This document shows positions 53,677 through 62,162 of a stretch of DNA of 64,000 bases, piece after piece. Position 1 is the first letter of the stretch. Each line of letters opens with the position of its first letter. Below the pieces are notes generated by a model that saw nothing but the letters and a program-made list of their open reading frames with translations, had not been told where the DNA came from and did not search any database. The DNA is taken from positions 54,765 to 118,764 of the forward strand of contig DLGQ01000109.1 in assembly GCA_002482775.1 (NCBI GenBank). Reading direction: 5' to 3'. The position numbers and the translations under genes are program-made. Source of the stretch: Flavobacteriales bacterium UBA7690 (GTDB taxonomy: Bacteria > Bacteroidota > Bacteroidia > Flavobacteriales_F > PHOS-HE28).

Positions 53677-54243
53677 ATGAGCACGCAAGGATGGGCTGGT
53701 GTGGTGTTGGCCGGTGGGAAGAGCAGCCGCATGGGTCGCGACAAAGCGCTGGTCGAAAGCGATGGACGCACGTTGCTGGCGAACGCCGTAGGACTACTTC
53801 GTCCGCATGTGGAAGAGCTGCTCATCATCGGTGATCCCACGATGCACCAAGGCACAGGTCCATTGGTCCTCGCAGACGACACTCCGGGTCTTGGGCCGTT
53901 AGGAGGCATCCTTACAGCGTTGCGATACGCATGGAACGACCGTTTGATCGTTCTTGCGTGTGATATGCCGAACGTGAATTCCGCCCTTTTTGAGCGATTG
54001 AAGTCCCTGTATGATGAAGGTCATGATGCCGTGGTGCCACAGTGCGATGGACGGTTGGAGCCCCTTGCAGCGATCTACCACAGGCATTGCCGTGGAGCGT
54101 TCGCGGCAGCCATTGCTGAAGGAGAGCTGAAGATGTCGATGGCCGTTGAGCGTGTCAATGCGCGATACGTGCAGGTCTGCCCCGGTGAAGAAGGCTGGCC
54201 AGCGGATCTTTTCCGGAACATCAACGCGCCGAGCGATCTTTGA
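53677..54243 (+). CDS. mobA: Molybdenum cofactor guanylyltransferase MobA
   Basis: 188 aa. The N-terminal GVVLAGGKSSRMGRDKALVE is the GTP-binding signature of MobA, followed by LADDTPGLGPLGGILTALRYAW and VLACDMPNVNS, with the metal-binding Asp. RLEPLAAIYHRHC is the next family landmark. It links GMP to Mo-molybdopterin, making the bis-MGD cofactor used by DMSO-reductase-family enzymes. Together with FdhD this hints at a formate dehydrogenase. It is followed by moaD, 5 bp after its stop. Confidence 0.9.
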   Translation: MSTQGWAGVVLAGGKSSRMGRDKALVESDGRTLLANAVGLLRPHVEELLIIGDPTMHQGTGPLVLADDTPGLGPLGGILTALRYAWNDRLIVLACDMPNVNSALFERLKSLYDEGHDAVVPQCDGRLEPLAAIYHRHCRGAFAAAIAEGELKMSMAVERVNARYVQVCPGEEGWPADLFRNINAPSDL

Positions 54244-54248
54244 ACCCC

Positions 54249-54473
54249 ATGAACGTGCTCTTGTTCGGTTCCATTGCAGAGAAGGCAGGCGTCGCGCTGC
54301 TTCAAGTGGAAGCAACATCGCTGTCCGCGCTCCGCGTTGAACTCATCAAGCGCATTCCTGGGTTGGAGCACATGCGCTACGCCATTGCTGTGGATCGCAA
54401 GGTGATGATCGGCGAACGACCGCTCACCGGCTCCGAAGAGATCGCCGTGTTACCCCCGTTCGCCGGCGGATGA
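54249..54473 (+). CDS. moaD: Molybdopterin synthase small subunit MoaD
   Basis: 74 aa from the ATG at 54249; the frame also runs from a TTG at 54240. A ubiquitin-like protein: MNVLLFGSIAEKAGVALLQVE, LRVELIKRIPGLEHMRYAIAVDRKV, and the essential terminal Gly-Gly in LPPFAGG that becomes the thiocarboxylate. It works with MoaE to build molybdopterin from cPMP. It ends with an ATGA overlap to moaE. Confidence 0.93.
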   Translation: MNVLLFGSIAEKAGVALLQVEATSLSALRVELIKRIPGLEHMRYAIAVDRKVMIGERPLTGSEEIAVLPPFAGG

Positions 54474-54934
54474 GCGATGGTCGGCCACATAAGGTGAAGG
54501 ACATCTTCGTGGAAGGTGCCATACCCGCTTCGTTCATCGCGGAGAACATCGCCAAACACGCAACGCGCACGGATATCGGTGCGCACGAGATCTTCCTCGG
54601 CCAAGTGCGTGCCGATGTGGTTCCCAGCGTGCAGGATGGTCGTGTACAAGCCATCGAATTCACCGCATACCGTGAAATGGCGCTGGAGCGCATGACCATC
54701 ATCCGCGAAGAGGCGTTCACGAAGTGGCCTGCCATGACCTGCTTGCACGTGCATCACAGCTTGGGGTGCATCAAAGCGGGGGAGTTGTGCTTCATGGTCT
54801 TCGCTAGCGCACCCCACCGCATACAAGCCCGCGAAGCCGTGGCGTGGGTGGTGGATCGCATCAAGGCGGAACTGCCCATCTTCGGACGCGAGATCCTGTC
54901 AGATGCCTCCCACGTCTGGAAAACGAATTCGTAA
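54470..54934 (+). CDS. moaE: Molybdopterin synthase large subunit MoaE
   Basis: 154 aa. MoaE binds cPMP and takes sulfur from MoaD. Seen: GAHEIFLGQVRADV, corresponding to the GAxxxFxGxVR substrate segment; FTAYREMALERM; CLHVHHSLGCIKAGELCFMVFASAPHRIQAREAVAWVVDRIKAELPIFGREIL. The Lys of IKA aligns with E. coli K119, but the position of K126 (in WKRE of E. coli) reads Gly here. The length is normal. It overlaps moaD by ATGA. Confidence 0.92.
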   Translation: MSDGRPHKVKDIFVEGAIPASFIAENIAKHATRTDIGAHEIFLGQVRADVVPSVQDGRVQAIEFTAYREMALERMTIIREEAFTKWPAMTCLHVHHSLGCIKAGELCFMVFASAPHRIQAREAVAWVVDRIKAELPIFGREILSDASHVWKTNS

Positions 54935-54961
54935 GGGCCGGGAAGTACCCGCCTTGAGAAG

Positions 54962-55879
54962 ATGATCGACATCACCCATAAACCCACCACGCTTCGAGAG
55001 GCCACGGCCACGGCGTTGGTCACCGTTTCCAATTCTGCGACGATCGTCGCAGTTCTGGAGAACAGCGTACCCAAAGGCAACGTGTTGGAGACCGCCCGCG
55101 TGGCTGCCCTCTTCGGGGTGAAGAAGACGCACGAGCTTATCCCGGATTGTCATCCATTGCCGATCGAACATGCCGAGGTACGTTTTGATATCAGTGACAT
55201 TGCGATCACCATCACCATGCGGGTGCGCACCATCTATCGCACAGGTGTTGAGGTGGAAGCCATGCACGGTGCAAGCGTGGCCGCGCTCACGATCTACGAC
55301 ATGCTCAAGCCCATCGACAAAAGCGTAGCGATCGCCAGCATCCGGTTGGTGGAGAAGAAAGGCGGCAAGAGCGATTGGAAAGATGTGTTCGACAAGGCCC
55401 CGCGCGCAGCTGTGCTCGTCATCAGCGATGGTGTGGCCAGCGGCAAGAAGGAGGACAAGGCAGGTGCAGCGATAGCAGAGCGCCTTACGAAGCTCGGTGT
55501 CGGGATCTCTGCACATGGCGTTGTCGCAGATGAGCCGGCATCCATAGCCGCACAAGTGCAGGCATGGGCGGATCAAGGGCTAGACCTCATCCTCACCACT
55601 GGTGGAACCGGGCTTTCCCCGCGAGACCGCACACCCGAAGCCATCGCGCCGCTACTGGACCGCGAAGTGCCCGGAATCATGGAAGCCGCGCGGAGCTACG
55701 GGCAGGAACGAATGCCTTGGGCCATGATGAGCCGCGGTGTCTCCGGCATGATCGGTCGCACGCTGGTGATCACGCTTCCCGGATCAACTCGCGGGACACA
55801 AGAGACGATGGACGCCCTTTTTCCGTTCGTGTTGCATGTGATCAAAGTTCAAGAACATGCGTTCAGACATGGGTTGTAG
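54962..55879 (+). CDS. Bifunctional MoaC / MogA
   Basis: 305 aa. Residues about 1-140 are MoaC (cyclic pyranopterin monophosphate synthase accessory step): MIDITHKPTTLREATATA, HPLPIEHAEVRF, GVEVEAMHGASVAALTIYDMLK. Residues about 150-305 are MogA, the molybdopterin adenylyltransferase: AAVLVISDGVASGKKEDKAG, LDLILTTGGTGLSPRDRTPEAI, VITLPGSTRGTQETMDALFPFVLHV. The fusion joins an early and a late step of cofactor synthesis. It is near moaA (57892) and moaE, so it completes the cluster. Its end overlaps the start of the following lipoprotein gene. Confidence 0.92.
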   Translation: MIDITHKPTTLREATATALVTVSNSATIVAVLENSVPKGNVLETARVAALFGVKKTHELIPDCHPLPIEHAEVRFDISDIAITITMRVRTIYRTGVEVEAMHGASVAALTIYDMLKPIDKSVAIASIRLVEKKGGKSDWKDVFDKAPRAAVLVISDGVASGKKEDKAGAAIAERLTKLGVGISAHGVVADEPASIAAQVQAWADQGLDLILTTGGTGLSPRDRTPEAIAPLLDREVPGIMEAARSYGQERMPWAMMSRGVSGMIGRTLVITLPGSTRGTQETMDALFPFVLHVIKVQEHAFRHGL

Positions 55880-56783
55880 GCAGGTGATCCCGATGATGCT
55901 GGTTGCCGTGCTGTTCCTCACGGCATGTTCGCTGCTGTCAGGTGGTTCGGGTAGACCCAAAGGGGAGGTCCATATTGCTACTGTGAACAACAATGTGTGC
56001 AAGAGGTTGACCGAACGGGTCGTGATCTACGGGGTTTTTGTTGATTCCAAGGTTGGAGGAGTATGGAGCACGCATGATATCAGGAGCACAGTGGACAGCA
56101 TGCGGTTGGCGGCTGACTGGATCATGCAGCAGGCACGCAAGAAGGGCGTGGACCTTGATATCGTTGTGGGATCCCACGAAAGAGGCGGGGTCGTTCCGGT
56201 GCGAAGTGAGCTGCCACGGGGCGGTCTTGAAGGGCTTCTGCATGGAATGAACCCGGCTTCTTCTTTGGATCGCTGGGCGGATAAAGCCTGTCGCCAGGTA
56301 CAGTCGGCTTTCCCACGCGATACGGCTCGCATCACATTGACCAAGAACACGCCGAAGGACAGAGAGCGCCTGATAGCTTCCTTACGTGACCGTCACCGTA
56401 CTGACAATGTGGCTTTGATGCTCTTCGTGAACAAATACTACGGATCAGAAACCTCTGTTGCGATGCACACGGGCAGCACATCCCTGATCGAGTATGCTAC
56501 GGTGGCCTTCAAGCGACCAGGTGTGATCGCACACGAATTTCTTCATCTGTTCGGAGCGTTGGACCTGTACATGACACCTTACGACAATGCCAAGGATGTC
56601 AGTAAGCGCAAGCAATTCGCGATGGAACGGTTCCCCAAAGATGTGATGGCCTTTCCATTCCGGGGGTTGGATTCTCTGGAGATCGGGTCATTAACGGAAT
56701 ACCTGATCGGGTGGCGGCGTGAATTGCTGCCAGAGGATGAAGCACTATTGACCGGAGGCAAGGTGCGTTTAGCCAAGTATTGA
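55857..56783 (+). CDS. Lipoprotein with HExxHxxGxxD metalloprotease motif
   Basis: 308 aa from the ATG at 55857, with alternative ATGs at 55869 and 55893. The signal ends in a lipobox (VLFLTACSLLSGG), so it is a lipoprotein. Near residue 225 is HEFLHLFGALDLY, a HExxHxxGxxD zinc motif like that of metzincin-type peptidases, with a Met-containing stretch (DVMAFPF) further along. The N-terminal half (ERVVIYGVFVDSKVGGVWSTHD, DVSKRK later) has no named domain. It overlaps the end of moaC-mogA but is not part of cofactor synthesis. The protease assignment rests on this motif only. Confidence 0.65.
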   Translation: MRSDMGCRQVIPMMLVAVLFLTACSLLSGGSGRPKGEVHIATVNNNVCKRLTERVVIYGVFVDSKVGGVWSTHDIRSTVDSMRLAADWIMQQARKKGVDLDIVVGSHERGGVVPVRSELPRGGLEGLLHGMNPASSLDRWADKACRQVQSAFPRDTARITLTKNTPKDRERLIASLRDRHRTDNVALMLFVNKYYGSETSVAMHTGSTSLIEYATVAFKRPGVIAHEFLHLFGALDLYMTPYDNAKDVSKRKQFAMERFPKDVMAFPFRGLDSLEIGSLTEYLIGWRRELLPEDEALLTGGKVRLAKY

Positions 56784-56846
56784 TCGTCAGGAATGTAGGC
56801 GACAAGATCTTGTACGATGTTCAACGTTTTGTCAATGTAGAATGAC

Positions 56847-57869
56847 ATGGTGATCGGCAAAGAAGCCTTGGTGGAAGAGTTCGTATTGCACCGGTTGGGT
56901 GGAGAGCACAAGGACAACATCTTCAGCGATTTCACGGTAACGTTGAAGGGCGACGAGGAACAGGAGTTCTTGCGCAAACTCTTCTTGAAGCCGTTCGCGA
57001 ACATGGCCTTTACTTCGGAATTCACGCATGCCGTGGGCCTTGAGTACAATGTGCTGCACGGTTTGTGCGCGCAGATCCGATCTGGCGAGGATCTGCTCGC
57101 ACGTTCCGAGGCCATCGCCAAGCACCTTGTCCATGTATCGAAGCACCATAACATCAACGGTGGCGACCTGTACGTTGCGAAGTTCAGCGGAGTGCAGCTG
57201 GGCAATGCGGTGTACGAGGCGGTCGGGATCTACAAGTTCGATGAGAAGGAAGTGTTCATCGAGAGCAAGCAGGCTGGAGGCCTCATCGAACTCAGCATGA
57301 AACGTGGGCTGGGCAACCTCAAGCCGAACAAGGCCGTGCTGGTGGTGTATACGGTGGATACGCCAACGCTTTTCGTGATCGACGACAATACCAGCACCGA
57401 ATTCTGGCAAAAGGACTTCATTGATCACCGCCCGAAGAAGGACAACGTGAACAGCACGAGCAGCGTACTGGATCTGACCAAGTCGTTCATCACCGAGCAA
57501 CTGCCGCAAGACTACCAGATCGCCAAGGCGGACCAGATCGACCTGCTGAACCGTTCTGTGCAGTACTTCAAGAGCCACTCCGAATTCGACAAGCAGGAGT
57601 TCGCGCAGGAGGTGTTCCAGGAGGAAGGCGCCATTCGTTCATTCAACGATTACAGCGAGCGTTTCCAAGAAAGTCGCGACGTGGAGATCGGCGACAACTT
57701 CGAGATCTCTTCACACGCTGTGAAACGTCAGGCACGGATCTTCAAGAGCGTCCTCAAGCTGGACAAGAACTTCCACATCTACATCCACGGCGACCGCGAC
57801 CGTATCGAACAAGGTGTGGATGAGAAAGGCCGGAAATTCTACAAGATCTACTACGACCAGGAGTCGTGA
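56847..57869 (+). CDS. Nucleoid-associated protein, YejK/NdpA family
   Basis: 340 aa. The N-terminus (EALVEEFVLHRLGGEHKDNIFSD) and middle features (FLRKLFLKPFANMAFTSEF, GGDLYVAKFSGVQLGNAVYEAVGIYKF, KPNKAVLVVYTVDTPTLFVIDD) fit the family of 37-kDa nucleoid-associated proteins (YejK). The C-terminal half (FAQEVFQEEGAIRSFNDYSERF ... FHIYIHGDRDRIEQGVDEKGRKFYKIYYD) is also typical of Bacteroidota members. It binds DNA; its physiological role is not well defined. It stands alone between the metalloprotease-like gene and the converging moaA. Confidence 0.85.
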   Translation: MVIGKEALVEEFVLHRLGGEHKDNIFSDFTVTLKGDEEQEFLRKLFLKPFANMAFTSEFTHAVGLEYNVLHGLCAQIRSGEDLLARSEAIAKHLVHVSKHHNINGGDLYVAKFSGVQLGNAVYEAVGIYKFDEKEVFIESKQAGGLIELSMKRGLGNLKPNKAVLVVYTVDTPTLFVIDDNTSTEFWQKDFIDHRPKKDNVNSTSSVLDLTKSFITEQLPQDYQIAKADQIDLLNRSVQYFKSHSEFDKQEFAQEVFQEEGAIRSFNDYSERFQESRDVEIGDNFEISSHAVKRQARIFKSVLKLDKNFHIYIHGDRDRIEQGVDEKGRKFYKIYYDQES

Positions 57870-57891
57870 ATGCCCACATGCCCACATGGAG

Positions 57892-58881
57892 CTAACCACC
57901 GATGCTCACCATCGGGCGCACACTGAGGTCGTGAAGCACTTCTTCCTGGGCTTCAGGCTTGAATTGTGGTAACCCGCCAAGCATCGCGTGTTTCGCCAGG
58001 ACGTTCGCTTCGATCAGCGGGTCGATGTCGTCTCCGCGCCGTAAAGCTGAAAGCAGGTCCGTCTCTTCCCGTGCGAACAAACAGTTACGCATCTTGCCTT
58101 CAGCGGTGAGGCGCAACCGATCACAGTTGCCGCAGAACGGTTCTGTCACCGTGCTGATCACCGCGAACGTGCCAAGCCAACCGGGTACGCGGTACGCCTT
58201 GGCTGTGCTATGCACATCGTCGCTCAGCTTCTCGTACGAATGCACGCTGCCGATGTGGCCGAGCATCTCGGCATAGGTGTACACCCGTTCGCGCCCCCAA
58301 TGATTGCCAGCGAAGGGCATGAACTCGATGAAGCGCACATGCATCGCTCGGTGCTGGGTCAGTTCCACGAAGCGCAGGATCTCATCTTCGTTCACCCCAC
58401 GCATCACCACCATGTTCAACTTCACGCGTATGCCTTTGTCGTAAGCCGCAAGGATGTTGTGCCATACTTGTTCATAGTGGTCGCGGCGGGAGATACGCTT
58501 GAACCGCTCGGCATCGAACGTATCCAAGCTCACGTTCAGGCTTTCTAGTCCGGCTTCCTTCAGCCCATCGGCGAACTTGTGCAAGGACACGGCGTTGGTG
58601 GTCATGCCGAGTTGGACACCGAGTGCCTTCAGGTCGCGCACGATGTCAACCACATCAGGGCGCAGCAATGGTTCACCACCGGTGAGGCGGATCTTGGATA
58701 TCCCATAGCGATCCACGAACAAGCGGGCGATGGTCGCGATCTCTGCGCGGGTCATCAGTTCCTCCCGACGCAGGAAGTGCTGGTCCTCGGGCATGCAGTA
58801 CGTGCAGCGCAGGTCGCACTTGTCCACGATGCTGATGCGGAGGCTCTTGTGCGTTCGTCCGTGGAGGTCGTTCAGGGGCAT
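57892..58881 (-). CDS. moaA: GTP 3',8-cyclase MoaA
   Basis: 329 aa radical-SAM enzyme that converts GTP to the cyclic intermediate of molybdopterin synthesis. The SAM cluster motif is CDLRCTYC (after RISIVDK), with RLTGGEPLLRPD nearby. The C-terminal second 4Fe-4S cluster ligands are seen in TEPFCGNCDRLRLTAEGKMRNCLF. It ends with the conserved Gly-Gly tail (SIGG). It is on the opposite strand to the rest of the cofactor cluster, ends 22 bp from the end of the yejK-like gene, and faces away from the T9SS gene at 59020. Confidence 0.94.
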   Translation of the reverse strand: MPLNDLHGRTHKSLRISIVDKCDLRCTYCMPEDQHFLRREELMTRAEIATIARLFVDRYGISKIRLTGGEPLLRPDVVDIVRDLKALGVQLGMTTNAVSLHKFADGLKEAGLESLNVSLDTFDAERFKRISRRDHYEQVWHNILAAYDKGIRVKLNMVVMRGVNEDEILRFVELTQHRAMHVRFIEFMPFAGNHWGRERVYTYAEMLGHIGSVHSYEKLSDDVHSTAKAYRVPGWLGTFAVISTVTEPFCGNCDRLRLTAEGKMRNCLFAREETDLLSALRRGDDIDPLIEANVLAKHAMLGGLPQFKPEAQEEVLHDLSVRPMVSIGG

Positions 58882-59019
58882 GGCCTTCCAAAGGAACGAT
58901 GTTGCGCGCGAGTGAACGTCGTTGCAACCTATTCTACTGGTCAGCGTACAAGGGTGGTCAAGGGAAGGAGCGTACGCTCTCCAGTACTAGCGGTCCCTGC
59001 ACGAACCCCATTTAGGACC

Positions 59020-61491
59020 ATGAACAACAGTATCAATCTGATCGGCTTGAGCCGGTCCCTTCTAGCAACCGTAGTCTTTGGGCTCTTCGCGATCCCCGGA
59101 ACGGCACAACCAGGAAGTCCCGACGGCACGTTCAGTGTGGGCAGCGGTGCGAACAACCGCGTTTATGCCATGGCTCAGCAAGCGGATGGGAAACAGATCA
59201 TCGGTGGAGCGTTCACCTCCTACAACGGCACGGCCTCGAGCCGCGTGGCGAGGATCTCGCGCACTGGGGCCTTGGATGGTTCGTTCGTCGTGGGCACTGG
59301 CTTTAACGGCCAGGTGAACCACATCGCCGTGGATGCGGACGGCAAGGTCCTGATCGGCGGGACATTCACTTCCTACAACGGCACAGCCCGGTCACGATTG
59401 GTGCGTGTCAACAGCGATGGTAGCATCGACGCGGGATTCTCGATCGGCACGGGCTTCAACGGGAATGTCAACTACATCCTGATCCAAGCCGACGGCAAGA
59501 TCCTGGTCGTAGGGACCTTCACCACCTACAACGGGTCCACGCACAACCGCATCGTCCGGCTCAACACGGATGGCAGTGCGGATGGCACGTATGCGATCGG
59601 CACCGGTGCTAACAGCGATATCTACGGAGCGGCGCTCGATGCCGAGGGTCGCTTGATCATCGGCGGATCATTCTCCACGGTGAACGGGGTCACGCGTATC
59701 GGTGTGGCGCGCCTCACCACCACGGGTGCAGTGGATAGCGGTTTCAACCCCGGGGCTGGAACGAACAACGCCGTGTATTGCGTAGCGGTACAACGCGATG
59801 GCCGCATCCTTATCGGTGGGCCGTTCACCAGTTACAATGCCATCACCCCATCTGCGCGAATTGCCCGCCTGGAACGCACGGGGGCCTACGACAATACGTT
59901 CTCCGTGGGCACGGGCTTCAACAGCTGGGTGTACACCATTGCGCTGCAAGGCGATGGCAAGATCCTCGCAGGAGGCGACTTCACCAGCTACAACGGCACT
60001 TCGCGTAACAGGATGGTGCGCCTTAATACCAACGGAACGCTGGATACCGGATTCAATACGGGTACCGCGTTCAACAACTGGGTGTACGCCATCACTTGGC
60101 AGCCGGAAGGCCGCACCACCGTTGCCGGTGGATTCACGAACTATAACGGAAGTGGACGCAATCGTTTGGTGCGGTTGCAGACAGGTTGTGACGAGAACGT
60201 TCAACTGACGGTCAAGGCCGATGCATTCGGTTCGCAAACCAGTTGGGAGCTGATCGGCGAGGGCTTTACTTATCCGGTATGCACCGGTTCAGGCTTCGCG
60301 AACGATACTGAGTCAACGGTCGGTTGCTGCGTGCCTCATGGACCGTTGCGGTTGCGTGTGTTGGACAGTGCGGGCGACGGTATGACCACCGGAGGCTATG
60401 TACTGAAAGATGCTTCCGGAAGGCGCATCATCGACAATGCGCATGATGGTGCGTTCGGCAGCATCAGCAGTATTGCGACCAACGGATCGTTCTACTTGCC
60501 CATGAGCGATCATCGTCCACTGAACAGTCTTTGTGATAAGGTGGAATGGACCTACAACCAGTACATGATCGCATCGCCCATCGCCGAGGTGAGCGCCCAA
60601 TGGGGCGTGGGTAACCAAGCCGATGATGGATATGAGTTCTGGTTCTACGATCCGGACGGGACCTACTCACAGCGCAAGTTCCGCAGCCACTCGACCTCTG
60701 GTGGGACCGGAAGCGGTGCCACCAGAGCTTGCTACCAGAACATCACATGGGCGGTCAACCCCATTCCAGAGAACGTCTTGCTGAACGTGAAAGTGCGCGG
60801 TCGTGTGAACGGTGTGAACAGCGAATGGGGTGCGGCGTGCCGTTTCAAACTGGATCCGGAAGCAGCTGCGTGCCCACGTACCAAACTGATCGATACCCCA
60901 GGCGAGCAGTACTTCTCATGTGGCGTAACACGGGCAAGGTCTCAGTACGTCACTGCGCGGCCGGTTTCTGGCGCGAACCGTTACGAGTTCGAGTTCGTTA
61001 ACCTGGGCGATGGTTACTCGCACAGCATTCAGTCAACCGGCTACCACCGTTACCTGAACTGGGCAACTCCGGCCTTGGTTCCGGGCCGTACGTATCAGGT
61101 GCGTGTGCGTGCCAGTCGCAACAACGGCGTGTCCTGGTGCTCCTATGGCGAGGTCTGTGAGGTTACCATCGCCGGGGGAGGAGCTATGGTGACAGCACCG
61201 GATGTTGACCACGTGGAGGAGGTCGAAGAGCTCGAACTGGCCCTTTGGCCGAACCCCAGCAATGGCGGTGGTATCCAGATGAACCTCACAGGCCTTGCCG
61301 GGGAAGTTCCAGTAGAGGTCGTCATCATGGACATGACCGGTAAACTCGTTCGTCAAGAGCGTATTCCTACATCCGGCTCGCTCCTGCGCACAGAGATAAG
61401 CTTCGAGCGCGGATTACCTTCTGGCCAATATTTCCTGCGCGCTTCGGCCGCTGAACGAACAGTGCTGCAACGGTTCGTCGTAGCCCACTAA
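59020..61491 (+). CDS. Delta-60-repeat beta-propeller T9SS protein
   Basis: 823 aa from the ATG at 59020 (signal peptide SLLATVVFGLFAIPGTAQ). About eight repeats of 47-50 residues (residues about 25-390) carry the delta-60 signature: VYAMAQQADGKQIIGGAFTS, then VNHIAVDADGKVLIGGTFTS and so on, with RLVRVNSDGSIDAGF. This forms a propeller like that of cell-surface delta-60 proteins. A Cys-rich segment (TVGCCVPHGPLRLRVLD) follows, then further domains, and a T9SS type A tail from LALWPNPSNGGGIQMNL. Exported; no catalytic site recognised. It is followed by a clear terminator. Confidence 0.85.
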   Translation: MNNSINLIGLSRSLLATVVFGLFAIPGTAQPGSPDGTFSVGSGANNRVYAMAQQADGKQIIGGAFTSYNGTASSRVARISRTGALDGSFVVGTGFNGQVNHIAVDADGKVLIGGTFTSYNGTARSRLVRVNSDGSIDAGFSIGTGFNGNVNYILIQADGKILVVGTFTTYNGSTHNRIVRLNTDGSADGTYAIGTGANSDIYGAALDAEGRLIIGGSFSTVNGVTRIGVARLTTTGAVDSGFNPGAGTNNAVYCVAVQRDGRILIGGPFTSYNAITPSARIARLERTGAYDNTFSVGTGFNSWVYTIALQGDGKILAGGDFTSYNGTSRNRMVRLNTNGTLDTGFNTGTAFNNWVYAITWQPEGRTTVAGGFTNYNGSGRNRLVRLQTGCDENVQLTVKADAFGSQTSWELIGEGFTYPVCTGSGFANDTESTVGCCVPHGPLRLRVLDSAGDGMTTGGYVLKDASGRRIIDNAHDGAFGSISSIATNGSFYLPMSDHRPLNSLCDKVEWTYNQYMIASPIAEVSAQWGVGNQADDGYEFWFYDPDGTYSQRKFRSHSTSGGTGSGATRACYQNITWAVNPIPENVLLNVKVRGRVNGVNSEWGAACRFKLDPEAAACPRTKLIDTPGEQYFSCGVTRARSQYVTARPVSGANRYEFEFVNLGDGYSHSIQSTGYHRYLNWATPALVPGRTYQVRVRASRNNGVSWCSYGEVCEVTIAGGGAMVTAPDVDHVEEVEELELALWPNPSNGGGIQMNLTGLAGEVPVEVVIMDMTGKLVRQERIPTSGSLLRTEISFERGLPSGQYFLRASAAERTVLQRFVVAH

Positions 61492-61505
61492 CGTCCAACA
61501 TGTAC

Positions 61506-61548
61506 AAAGCCGGACGAGGATCACGATCTTCGTCCGGCTTTCGTTTTC
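61506..61548 (+). terminator. Rho-independent terminator
   Basis: AAAGCCGGACGA and TCGTCCGGCTTT form a perfect 12-bp stem with a 12-base loop, followed by CGTTTTCTT, 15 bases after the stop at 61491. Confidence 0.85.
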
Positions 61549-61557
61549 TTACGCACC

Positions 61558-62133
61558 ATGTCTTCCCTCCAAGAAAAGGAACGTTGTCCTTGGTGCCTCA
61601 AGGATGATGTTTACAAGGCCTACCACGACGATGTTTGGGGCCGTCCGGAGCATGATGACCGGAAGCTCTTCGCGAAGCTGGTCCTCGATGGTGCCCAAGC
61701 GGGCCTCAGCTGGTACACCATCCTCATACGCACCGAAGGTTATACGCGCGCTTTTGATGCGTGGGATGCTGGGAGGATCGCGCGATATGGGCCGAAGGAT
61801 ATTCAACGGCTGATGCAGGATCCTGGTATCATCCGCAACCGGCAGAAGATCGAAAGTGCCATCAAGAACGCACAAGCGTATCTGCGGATCATGGAAGGTG
61901 GCAAGGGCTCCTTCGATACGTTCGTCTGGAAGCATGTGGATCACCAGCCCGTGATGAACAAGTGGACGGCGATGGGCCAGGTGCCCACCAGCACGCCAGT
62001 GAGCGATGCGCTCAGCAAGGACCTGAAGAAGGCCGGGTTCTCCTTCGTAGGCACCACGATCGTGTATGCGTACATGCAAGCCATCGGTATGGTGAACGAT
62101 CACCTGTTGGGTTGTTGGCGCAGAAAGGGGTAG
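61558..62133 (+). CDS. tag: DNA-3-methyladenine glycosylase I
   Basis: 191 aa. Tag removes 3-methyladenine from alkylated DNA. The zinc-snap residues are present: RCPWC, YHDDVWGRPEHDD and VNDHLLGCW. So are LVLDGAQAGLSWYTILIRTE and PTSTPVSDALSKDLKKAGFSFVGTTIVYAYMQAIG, closely matching the E. coli enzyme. The length is normal. It starts 9 bp after the terminator of the previous gene. Confidence 0.93.
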   Translation: MSSLQEKERCPWCLKDDVYKAYHDDVWGRPEHDDRKLFAKLVLDGAQAGLSWYTILIRTEGYTRAFDAWDAGRIARYGPKDIQRLMQDPGIIRNRQKIESAIKNAQAYLRIMEGGKGSFDTFVWKHVDHQPVMNKWTAMGQVPTSTPVSDALSKDLKKAGFSFVGTTIVYAYMQAIGMVNDHLLGCWRRKG

Positions 62134-62162
62134 AAGCGGCTTGCGCGGGTTACCTTGGTGGC

